In this document: piece after piece, positions 43,233-50,236 of the stretch
How the letters are laid out: each line of letters opens with the position of its first letter
Position numbering within the stretch: position 1 is the first letter of the stretch
Source of the DNA: Arenimonas sp049195245
Lineage (GTDB): Bacteria > Pseudomonadota > Gammaproteobacteria > Xanthomonadales > Xanthomonadaceae
NCBI RefSeq assembly: GCF_049195245.1
Contig: NZ_JBMIRR010000027.1
Coordinates: 1,240,001 to 1,304,000 of the forward strand
Direction of reading: 5' to 3'
DNA length: 64,000 bases
Notes under the pieces: generated by a model
Seen by the model: only the letters and a program-made list of their open reading frames with translations
Told to the model about the DNA's origin: nothing
Databases searched by the model: none
Position numbers and translations under genes: made by a program

Positions 43233-43670
43233 TCAGTCCTTCTTCGTTTCGACGATGACGCGCGACAGCACGTCGGCGGCGTCCAGCGCGCCAGGCCGGG
43301 CCTGGTCCAGCGGCAGGATGTAGATCATCGAGAAGGGCTTGCCGCCCAGCTGGTGGATGCCCAGGTCTTCGCCCACGGTGTTGTTGCGCGCCGCATCGCC
43401 CAGGCTCACGTAGGCCCAGAAGTGGGTCTTGCCCTTTTCCTGCACGACTTCGCAGGCGCGGCGCAGCACGTAGCGGCGCACGGTCTCGGCGTCGGTGTAA
43501 CCGTTGGCGCCGAAGCCGACGGTCACCAGCTTGCCCGGTCCCGGCAGGTCGTAATAGCCGCCGGCCATGCCCGTGATCGGGTTGGTTCCGTCGGTGTAAG
43601 TGGTGGCGCAAGCGCCCAGCATCGCCATTGAAACGGCGAGCAAACCCGTGACTGCTCTGTTCCTGACCAT
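43233..43670 (-). CDS. Lipoprotein of unknown function, upstream of second lipoprotein
   Basis: This 145-residue protein has lipobox MLGAC followed by ATTYTDGTNPITGMAGGYY. The sequence KLVTVGFGANGYTDAETVRRYVLRRACEVVQEKG is a recognisable strand-helix unit that recurs in small xanthomonad lipoproteins of unknown role. It lies 4 bp before the other lipoprotein gene, so they form a two-gene unit. It is separated from the upstream asnB gene by 104 bp. The start codon follows CAGGGG closely. Confidence 0.72.
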   Translation of the reverse strand: MVRNRAVTGLLAVSMAMLGACATTYTDGTNPITGMAGGYYDLPGPGKLVTVGFGANGYTDAETVRRYVLRRACEVVQEKGKTHFWAYVSLGDAARNNTVGEDLGIHQLGGKPFSMIYILPLDQARPGALDAADVLSRVIVETKKD

Positions 43671-43774
43671 CCCCTGGCCGATCCCCTGTTTTCCTGCGGG
43701 CAAACCACAGTACGCGGCGCCGCGCGGCGACTTTATCCGAGCCCGGCGGCAAGCCACAAGCCCGCGTAACAAGC

Positions 43775-45445
43775 TCAGGTCGCCGCGAGGTGCACCCCCG
43801 CCACCGCGCGCCCGGACGGATCGGCCGCGGCGGCGAAAGCCGGGTCCCAGGCAATGGCCGCCGGCGAGGAACAGGCGATCGACTTGCCGCCGGGAATCGT
43901 GCGTGCGCAGGCCTCGCCCGGGAACTCGCGCTCGAACAGGTCGCGGTACCAGTAGGCTTCCTTGGTCTGCGGCGGATTGACCGGGAAACGCAGCGGCGCC
44001 TGCGCCAGCATCGCATCGCTGACGTAGGTTTCCGCGTGCGCCTTGAGGCCATCGATCCAGCCATAGCCGACGCCGTCGCTGAACTGCTCCTTCTGCCGCC
44101 ACAGGATTTCGTGCGGCAGCACGCCTTCGAAGGCCTCGCGCAGCACCGCCTTTTCCATCCGGCCCGGGCCGGCCATCTTGTGGCGCGCGTCCATGGACAT
44201 CGCCAGGTCCAGGAACTCCAGGTCCAGGAAGGGCACGCGCGCTTCCACGCCCCAGGCCATCATCGCCTTGTTCGCCCGCAGGCAGTCGTACAGGTGCAGG
44301 GCATCGAGCTTGCGCACGGTCTCGTCGTGGAAGGCGCGGGCATCGGGCGCCTTGTGGAAGTACAGGTAGCCACCGAAGATCTCGTCGCTGCCCTCGCCGC
44401 TGAGCACCATCTTCACGCCCATGGCCTTGATGCGCCGCGCCAGCAGGTACATCGGCGTGGACGCGCGCACGGTGGTGACGTCGTAGCTTTCGATGTGGCG
44501 GATCACGTCGGGCAGCGCGTCCAGGCCTTCCTCGAAACGATAGGTGTAGCCGTGGTGCACCGTGCCCAGCGCCTTGGCCGCCACCTCCGCCGCAGCCAGG
44601 TCCGGCGAACCCGCCAGCCCGATCGCGAACGAGTGCAGGCGCGGCCACCAGGCCTCCCCGCGGTCGTCATCCTCGACCCGCTGCCGGGCGAAACGCGCCG
44701 CGCAGGCCGCCACCAGCGACGAATCCAGCCCGCCCGACAGCAGCACGCCGTAAGGCACGTCGGTCATCAGCTGGCGATGCACCGCGGCCTCGAAGCCGGC
44801 GCGCAGTGTCGCGGGTTCGACCGACACGCCCTGGGTCACGGCATGGTCGCGCCAGGGCCGGTCGTGGAAACGCACGGCGGCGCCCACCCGGCTGTCGTAG
44901 ACATGGCCGGGCGGGAACGCCGCGACGTCGGCGCAGTGCCGCGCGAGCGCCTTCATCTCCGACGCCACCCACAGCCGGCCATCGGCATCGTGGCCCCAGT
45001 ACAGCGGGCACACGCCCATCGGATCGCGCGCAATCAGGAAGCGTGCCTGCGCGGCGTCCCACAGCGCAAAGGCGTAGATGCCGTTGAGCCGCGCGATGCC
45101 GTCGGCACCTTCCTGGCGGTACAGCGCATTGATCACTTCACAGTCCGAACCGGACTGGAAGTCGTAAGGCACCGTGAGCGCGCGCTCGAGCTCGCGGTGG
45201 TTGTAGATCTCGCCGTTCACGGCCAGCGCCAGCGCCCCGTCGGCCGACAGCAGCGGCTGCGCGCCGCCGGCCGGGTCGACGATGGCCAGGCGCTCGTGCA
45301 CCAGCAGGCACTGCGCGTGGGTGTACACGCCGGACCAGTCCGGGCCGCGATGCCGCTGCCGCGCCGACAGCGACAGCGCCAGCGGCCGCAGCGGCGTGAG
45401 GTCGGCGCCTTGGCGCAGGTCGAACACTCCGAGTATCGAACACAT
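43775..45445 (-). CDS. asnB: Asparagine synthetase B (glutamine-hydrolysing)
   Basis: This 556-residue enzyme makes asparagine from aspartate, ATP and glutamine. The N-terminal glutaminase domain has the catalytic Cys2 (MCSILGVFD) and the motifs RHRGPDWSG and NGEIYNHRELE. The C-terminal synthetase domain has the PPi-loop VLLSGGLDSSLVA and SGEGSDEIFGGYLYFH. A second in-frame Met upstream gives a longer protein, but Cys must be residue 2, and AGGAG lies 8 nt before the chosen ATG. Upstream lies a short Asn-rich leader frame and an attenuator-like structure (separate entries), so asparagine supply is expected to control it. Confidence 0.95.
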   Translation of the reverse strand: MCSILGVFDLRQGADLTPLRPLALSLSARQRHRGPDWSGVYTHAQCLLVHERLAIVDPAGGAQPLLSADGALALAVNGEIYNHRELERALTVPYDFQSGSDCEVINALYRQEGADGIARLNGIYAFALWDAAQARFLIARDPMGVCPLYWGHDADGRLWVASEMKALARHCADVAAFPPGHVYDSRVGAAVRFHDRPWRDHAVTQGVSVEPATLRAGFEAAVHRQLMTDVPYGVLLSGGLDSSLVAACAARFARQRVEDDDRGEAWWPRLHSFAIGLAGSPDLAAAEVAAKALGTVHHGYTYRFEEGLDALPDVIRHIESYDVTTVRASTPMYLLARRIKAMGVKMVLSGEGSDEIFGGYLYFHKAPDARAFHDETVRKLDALHLYDCLRANKAMMAWGVEARVPFLDLEFLDLAMSMDARHKMAGPGRMEKAVLREAFEGVLPHEILWRQKEQFSDGVGYGWIDGLKAHAETYVSDAMLAQAPLRFPVNPPQTKEAYWYRDLFEREFPGEACARTIPGGKSIACSSPAAIAWDPAFAAAADPSGRAVAGVHLAAT

Positions 45446-45476
45446 GGGACATCTCCTTGGACGGTTTCCGGAAGCA

Positions 45477-45512
45477 CAAATGGAAACGGCCCGCACTTCG
45501 CAGTGCGGGCCG
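45477..45512 (-). terminator. asnB attenuator terminator hairpin
   Basis: On the minus strand an 11-bp perfect stem (45502-45512 with 45487-45497) and a GCGA loop are followed by TTTCCATTTG. It lies 31 nt after the leader stop and about 30 nt before the asnB ribosome-binding site. It should cut transcription before asnB unless the antiterminator forms. Confidence 0.75.
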
Positions 45513-45560
45513 TCGGTGACTGGGGCGGGGAAGCGGTGCGCGCCTAGTCGTCGACCCGCA
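45504..45560 (-). promoter_or_regulatory. asnB antiterminator (competing pairing)
   Basis: Read on the minus strand, UGCGGGUCG (45552-45560), inside the last codons of the leader peptide, pairs over 9 bp (one G-U) with CGGCCCGCA (45504-45512), the 5' arm of the terminator. The two pairings exclude each other. A further 4-bp CCCG/CGGG hairpin with a CUUG loop (45555-45566) can sequester the first of these segments. This is a 1:2:3:4 attenuator layout. Confidence 0.65.
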
Positions 45561-45663
45561 AGCGGGGACGATTATTGGTATTGGCGTTATTGACGGTGCC
45601 GCCGGCCAGCAAGCCGAGGGGCTTGCGCAGGGCAGTCGGGGCGATGGCGGCACGGCAGGACAT
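45544..45663 (-). CDS. Asn-rich leader peptide of asnB
   Basis: This 39-residue reading frame ends with five Asn among seven residues (N25 N26 A N28 T N30 N31), four of the five as AAT, which is otherwise rare in this GC-rich genome. The last two lie directly before the CGT CCC CGC codons that start the attenuator pairing. A ribosome short of charged tRNA-Asn would stop here and leave the following segment free. Start evidence is an AGGA 6 nt upstream; the same bases overlap the -10 element, so translation may instead be leaderless or nearly so. The remainder (MSCRAAIAPTALRKPLGLLAGG) shows no other purpose. Confidence 0.72.
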   Translation of the reverse strand: MSCRAAIAPTALRKPLGLLAGGTVNNANTNNRPRLRVDD

Positions 45664-45668
45664 GGGCC

Positions 45669-45698
45669 ATCCTAGGCACAGACCCCGACGACCCGCAA
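45669..45698 (-). promoter_or_regulatory. Candidate asnB leader promoter
   Basis: On the minus strand TTGCGG (45693-45698) and TAGGAT (45669-45674) are separated by 18 bp, the same -35 and spacing as the rpsB promoter in this window. The predicted start site is at or within one base of the leader ATG. The site lies in the short gap to the divergent acylase gene. Confidence 0.45.
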
Positions 45699-45707
45699 GC
45701 CAAACCC

Positions 45708-48095
45708 ATGCGCAAGCTGCTCCGCTTCACTTTCCGCCTGTCCGTCGTGCTGCTGGTGCTGGCGCTGCTGGCCGCGGTGCTGGCCTGGTGGGCCGTGCGC
45801 GGCAGCCTGGCCCGGCTCGACGGCGAACTGGCCCTGCCCGGCCTGAGCGCCCCGGTGCAGGTGCAGCGCGACGAACTGGGCGTGGCCACCGTCGAAGCCG
45901 CCAACGAGGCCGATGCCGCGCGTGCGCTGGGCTTCCTGCATGGCCAGGAACGTTACTTCGAGATGGACCTGCTGCGGCGCTCGGCCGCCGGCGAGCTGTC
46001 GGCGCTGTTTGGCCCGCGCGCGATCGAACGCGACAAGGCCGTGCGCGTGCACAGGCTGCGGGCGCGGGTGGCCGAGAACCTGGATGCCGTGGCCGGCGAG
46101 CGGCTGCCCGTGCTGGAGGCCTACCGCGACGGCGTCAACGCCGGCCTGGCCTCGCTGCGCAGCCGGCCCTGGCCCTACCTGCTGCTGCAGGCGCAGCCCG
46201 AGCCCTGGACCGTGCCCGACACCGCGCTGGCCGGCTACGCGATGTTCTTCGACCTGCAGGACGAGACCAACTCGCGCGAGCTGGCGCTGTGGCGCATCCG
46301 CGAAAACGTGCCGCCGGCGCTGTACGCGCTGATCGCGGTGGACGGCAGCGAGTGGGATGCGCCGCTGTTCGGGCAGGCGCGCGGCAATGCCGTGCTGCCG
46401 GGTCCGGACGTGCTGGACCTGCGCACGCTGCCGGCGCCGGAGGACAAGGCCGACTACGACGTGTCCGAGCCCGCCGCACCGGGCAGCAACAACTTCGCCG
46501 TGGCCTGGCAACTCACGGCCGATGGCAGGGCCATCGTCGCCGACGACATGCACCTGGGCCTGCGTGCGCCCAACCTGTGGTTCCGCGCCCGGCTGAAGTA
46601 CGCCGATGCGCGCGCGCCCGGCGGACGCGTGGACGTGAGCGGCTTCACCCTGCCGGGCATTCCCGCGGTGATCGTGGGCAGCAACGGCCACGTGGCCTGG
46701 GGCTTCACCAACAGCTATGGCGACTGGCTGGATTTCTACCGGGTGGAATGGGCCAACAAGCAGCGCACGCGCTACCACGTGCCCGGCGGCGACCAGCAGG
46801 TGCTGCGCGTCAGCAGCGAATGGATCCAGATCAAGGGCGGCGCGGCGGTGGAACTGCCGGTGCGCGAAACCCGCTGGGGCCCGATCACCGCCGAACTCGA
46901 CGGCACCACCTCGCTGGCGCTGCGCTGGACCGCGCAACTGCCGGGCGCCCTCAACTTCGGCCTGGCCGACCTGGCACACGCGGGCAATCTTGACGCCGGC
47001 CTGGCCGCGGCCGACCTGGCCGGCATTCCCGCGCAGAACCTGGTGATCGGCGACCGCACCGGCCGCATCGGCTGGCGCCTGACCGCGCAGTTGCCCGAGC
47101 GCGCGGGCACCTGCCCGGCCACCGCGCCGCTGGCGCTGGCCGATGCCTGCCGCTGGGCCGGCTGGCTGTCTCCGACCGAAAACCCGAGCCTGGTGGATCC
47201 GGCGAATGGCCGGCTGTGGACCGCCAACAATCGCCTGCTCGACGGCGAAGCGCTGCGGCTGGTCGGCGACGGCGGCTATGCCAATGGCGCCCGCGCGCGT
47301 CAGATCCGCGATGGCCTGCTGGCCAAGGACCGCTTCACCGAGGCCGACCTGCTGGCGATCCAGCTGGACGACCGCGCGCTGTACCTGCAGCGCTGGCATG
47401 CGGCGCTGCAGTCCGAGGCCGCGCGCGGCAACAGCGAGGCACTGAAGGCCCTGGCCACCGCGGCCGCGACCTGGGACGGACGGGCCAGCGTGGATTCGGT
47501 GAGCTACCGGCTGGTGCGCGCCTGGCGCCTGGCGGTGGTGGAGCGCATCCAGAACGGCCTGATGGCGCCCGCGCAGGCGGCCCTGGGCGATGCGTTCGTG
47601 ATGCCCGACCTGCCCCAGCTGGAAGCCGTGGCCTGGCCGATGCTGCAGCAGAAACCCGCGCACCTGCTGCCGCGGCGCTTCGACAGCTGGGACGCCCTGC
47701 TCGATGACGCCGCGCGCGACATCCAGGGCCAGCTGCTGGCCCAGGGTCCGCTGGCGCAGCGCACCTGGGGCGAGCGCAACACCGCGGCCATCTGCCATCC
47801 ACTGGCCGGTGCGCTGCCGGCGCTGCTGCGCGGCCCGCTGTGCATGCCGGCCGACCCCTTGCCCGGCGACGGCAACATGCCGCGGGTGCAGACGCCCACC
47901 TTCGGCGCCAGCCAGCGCATGGTGGTGTCGCCGGGCCACGAGGCCGACGGCATCATCCACATGCCCGGCGGCCAGAGCGGCCATCCGCTGTCGCCGTTCT
48001 GGGGCGCGGGCCACGCGGCCTGGGTGCGCGGCGAGCCCACGCCCTTCCTGCCCGGCGAGGCGCGCCACCGCCTGCAGTTGCGCCCGGAATCGTGA
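45708..48095 (+). CDS. Penicillin amidase/acylase family (S45) Ntn hydrolase
   Basis: This 795-residue self-processing amidase has an N-terminal membrane anchor or signal (residues about 8-30) followed by the alpha chain. The catalytic Ser260 in the motif PGSNNFAVAW becomes the N-terminal nucleophile of the beta chain after autocleavage, and the conserved beta-chain region DMHLGLRAPNLWFRARL follows at once. Substrates in the family include acyl-homoserine lactones and beta-lactams, so quorum quenching is possible but not shown. The gene starts 45 bp from the divergent asnB leader and stands alone. Confidence 0.9.
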   Translation: MRKLLRFTFRLSVVLLVLALLAAVLAWWAVRGSLARLDGELALPGLSAPVQVQRDELGVATVEAANEADAARALGFLHGQERYFEMDLLRRSAAGELSALFGPRAIERDKAVRVHRLRARVAENLDAVAGERLPVLEAYRDGVNAGLASLRSRPWPYLLLQAQPEPWTVPDTALAGYAMFFDLQDETNSRELALWRIRENVPPALYALIAVDGSEWDAPLFGQARGNAVLPGPDVLDLRTLPAPEDKADYDVSEPAAPGSNNFAVAWQLTADGRAIVADDMHLGLRAPNLWFRARLKYADARAPGGRVDVSGFTLPGIPAVIVGSNGHVAWGFTNSYGDWLDFYRVEWANKQRTRYHVPGGDQQVLRVSSEWIQIKGGAAVELPVRETRWGPITAELDGTTSLALRWTAQLPGALNFGLADLAHAGNLDAGLAAADLAGIPAQNLVIGDRTGRIGWRLTAQLPERAGTCPATAPLALADACRWAGWLSPTENPSLVDPANGRLWTANNRLLDGEALRLVGDGGYANGARARQIRDGLLAKDRFTEADLLAIQLDDRALYLQRWHAALQSEAARGNSEALKALATAAATWDGRASVDSVSYRLVRAWRLAVVERIQNGLMAPAQAALGDAFVMPDLPQLEAVAWPMLQQKPAHLLPRRFDSWDALLDDAARDIQGQLLAQGPLAQRTWGERNTAAICHPLAGALPALLRGPLCMPADPLPGDGNMPRVQTPTFGASQRMVVSPGHEADGIIHMPGGQSGHPLSPFWGAGHAAWVRGEPTPFLPGEARHRLQLRPES

Positions 48096-48255
48096 GCCCA
48101 GTCACAGTTTGAGCAAAAGTTGCTGACAGGCGTCACGTTTTGGGCCATAAACGGCGTGCTGCCCGGCTCGCTCCGCCGGTGCAGGGACGGGTTGGATCGC
48201 CGTCAGGGGGAGCGATCCACCGCACCGATTCTTCGAACCGGCAAGGTGGGTTGGT

Positions 48256-48687
48256 ATGGATTTCCTGATCACGATGCTGACGCAGCTGCGTCGCATGATG
48301 TTGTCCAAACAGGCCGCGGCGGTCCGCCAGGCCGTGCTGGCCCTGAACATGGACCAGCGCAAGCAGACGGCCGAACACACGCTGTCCGAGATCCAGGCGG
48401 CGGCACGCCTGCCCCTGCCGCACCTTTACGGCGGCAATGGCGACTCGCTCTATCGTCCCTGGACGCCGGTGGCCACCACGGCTGCGGGCCGCGTTCGCGA
48501 CCGCTCCATCCAGCTTCGCCAGCGCAGCATCGCCACGTGGCTGGCCGTGGTGTACCACGAGACCCGCAACGCGAAGGACGAGGGCCTGCTGGCCGTGCAC
48601 CGCGAGGTGCTGGGCATCCTGCGCGAACTCAAGGACCACAAGGTGGCGCCCGCGGCCGAGAAGGCCTGGTTCAACGCGGCCGCCTGA
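48256..48687 (+). CDS. Conserved hypothetical protein
   Basis: This 143-residue soluble, mostly helical protein begins MDFLITMLTQLRRMMLSKQAAAVRQAVLAL and later contains RPWTPVATTAAGRVRDRSIQLRQRSIATWLAVVYHETRN. It has no signal peptide and no catalytic motif I can name. The gene is preceded by 160 bp that contains a 7-bp hairpin (GGATCGC/GCGATCC) but no other structure I can name. It is convergent with dapE, 34 bp away. Confidence 0.65.
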   Translation: MDFLITMLTQLRRMMLSKQAAAVRQAVLALNMDQRKQTAEHTLSEIQAAARLPLPHLYGGNGDSLYRPWTPVATTAAGRVRDRSIQLRQRSIATWLAVVYHETRNAKDEGLLAVHREVLGILRELKDHKVAPAAEKAWFNAAA

Positions 48688-48721
48688 CGCAGACACACCG
48701 GGGGAATCGGACAGCGGGAGG

Positions 48722-49852
48722 TCAGGCGGGCAACAGCCGTTCGGCGATGGCTCGGAACAGCGCGGGGAGGCGCTCGAGTTCATCCACGGCGATGCGTTCG
48801 TCCACCTTGTGGATGCTGGCGTTCACGGGACCCAGCTCCACCACCTCGGCGCCCAGGGGCGCAATGAAGCGGGCGTCCGAGGTGCCGCCACCGGTGTTTT
48901 CTTCCGGGCGCATGCCCAGGGTTTCCTGAAGCACCGCGCGCACGGCCGCCCGCAGGCGGCCCTCGCCGGTGAGGAAAGGCTCGCCGCCGCGGTGCCAGGC
49001 CAGGGTGTACTGCAGGCCATGGCGGTCGAGCACGGCCTGGGTTTCGCGCTCCAGCGCCTCGGCGCTCCAGCCCGGGTTGTAGCGGAAGTTGAACACCACC
49101 TCGCAGTGGCCGGGGATGACGTTGTTGGCGCCGGTGCCCGCGTGGATGTTGGAAATCTGGAAGCTGGACGCCGGGAACTCCGGATAGCCGCTGTCCCATT
49201 CGCGCGCGCTGAGCTCGGCCAGGGCCGGCATGGCCTGGTGGATCGGGTTGCGCGCCTTTTCCGGATAGGCCACGTGGCCCTGGATGCCCTGCACGGTCAG
49301 CGTTCCCGACAGCGTGCCGCGGCGTCCCACGCGCAGCAGGTCGCCCAGCGCGGCCTTGGACGAGGGCTCGCCGGTGACGCAGAAGTCGATGCGGCGGCCG
49401 ATGGCCCGGAAGTGGTCGGCGACGCGGCGTACGCCGTCGATGGCGTCGCCCTCCTCGTCCGAGGTCAGCAGCAGGGCCACCGTGCCCGCATGGTCCGGAT
49501 GCGCGGCCACGAACTGCTCCAGGGCCACCACGAATGCGGCCACGCTGCCCTTCATGTCGGCCGCGCCGCGACCGTAGAGGTAGCCGTCGCGGATCTCGGG
49601 CACGAAGGGGTCGCTGGCCCAGGCCTCGCGCGGGCCCGGCGGCACCACGTCGGTGTGGCCCAGGAAACACAGCACGTCGCCGCCCTGCCCGTGCGTGGCC
49701 CAGAGGTTCTTCACCGCGCCGAAGTCCAGCGACTCGCAGGTGAAGCCGGCGGCGGCCAGCCGCGCCGCCAGCAGCGCCTGGCAGCCGGCATCCTCGGGGG
49801 TTACCGAGGCGCGGGCGATCAGGTCGCGGGTCAGGTCCAGCACCTGGCTCAT
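48722..49852 (-). CDS. dapE: Succinyl-diaminopimelate desuccinylase
   Basis: This 376-residue M20-family zinc enzyme of lysine and meso-diaminopimelate synthesis has the metal-binding residues in CFLGHTDVVPPG, RGAADMKGSVAAF and LTSDEEGD. Length equals that of other DapE proteins. It acts two steps after DapD, encoded about 4.5 kb away in this window. Its start overlaps the upstream ArsC/Spx-like gene stop by 4 bp; the same pairing occurs as yffB-dapE in E. coli. Confidence 0.96.
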   Translation of the reverse strand: MSQVLDLTRDLIARASVTPEDAGCQALLAARLAAAGFTCESLDFGAVKNLWATHGQGGDVLCFLGHTDVVPPGPREAWASDPFVPEIRDGYLYGRGAADMKGSVAAFVVALEQFVAAHPDHAGTVALLLTSDEEGDAIDGVRRVADHFRAIGRRIDFCVTGEPSSKAALGDLLRVGRRGTLSGTLTVQGIQGHVAYPEKARNPIHQAMPALAELSAREWDSGYPEFPASSFQISNIHAGTGANNVIPGHCEVVFNFRYNPGWSAEALERETQAVLDRHGLQYTLAWHRGGEPFLTGEGRLRAAVRAVLQETLGMRPEENTGGGTSDARFIAPLGAEVVELGPVNASIHKVDERIAVDELERLPALFRAIAERLLPA

Positions 49853-50211
49853 TTGGATTTCCCGAAGCGCAGCTTGTAGGCATTGTCGGTGAAGCCGACG
49901 CTGACCGTGCCGTCGTCGGTCACCAGCACCGGGCGCTTCACCAGCGCCGGATGTTCCTTGATCAGCAGGGTCCATTCGGGGTCGCTGGCCGGCGCCTTGC
50001 GTGCCTCCGGCAGCTGGCGCCAGGTGGTGGAGGCGCGGTTGACCAGCTTGTCCCAACCGCCCAGCTGCGCGGCCCAGGCCTTCAGGGTTTCGGCCGGCAC
50101 GCGGTTGGCGCGGTAGTCGACAAAGGCATGGTCGACTTCGAATCGCTTGAGCCAGTTGCGTGCCTTGCGGCACGTGTCGCAGGCCTCGAGGCCGTAAAGC
50201 GTCGTCGTCAC
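49849..50211 (-). CDS. ArsC/Spx-family protein (YffB-like)
   Basis: This 120-residue thioredoxin-fold protein opens MTTTLYGLEACDTCRKARNWLKR. The CxxC motif CDTC is at residues 11-14, where true arsenate reductases have a single active Cys. The linkage with dapE (4-bp overlap) is the same as for E. coli yffB, a glutathione-binding protein of unclear role. It could be an arsenate reductase in name only. No ars operon is nearby. Confidence 0.88.
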   Translation of the reverse strand: MTTTLYGLEACDTCRKARNWLKRFEVDHAFVDYRANRVPAETLKAWAAQLGGWDKLVNRASTTWRQLPEARKAPASDPEWTLLIKEHPALVKRPVLVTDDGTVSVGFTDNAYKLRFGKSK

Positions 50212-50236
50212 TGGCTGTCTCCCGCGGGCATGCGGC

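Noticed and set aside
45574..46993. 472-codon plus-strand frame overlapping the asnB leader and acylase gene
   Set aside because: The acylase frame carries the S45 motifs; the alternative is Arg/Ala/Gly-rich without any motif.
49849..50211. Arsenic-resistance operon together with the ArsR gene at 21681
   Set aside because: The ArsC-like protein has the YffB-type dapE linkage and a CxxC motif; the ArsR-type protein lacks metal-binding Cys and is 28 kb away. No arsB or acr3 gene is present.
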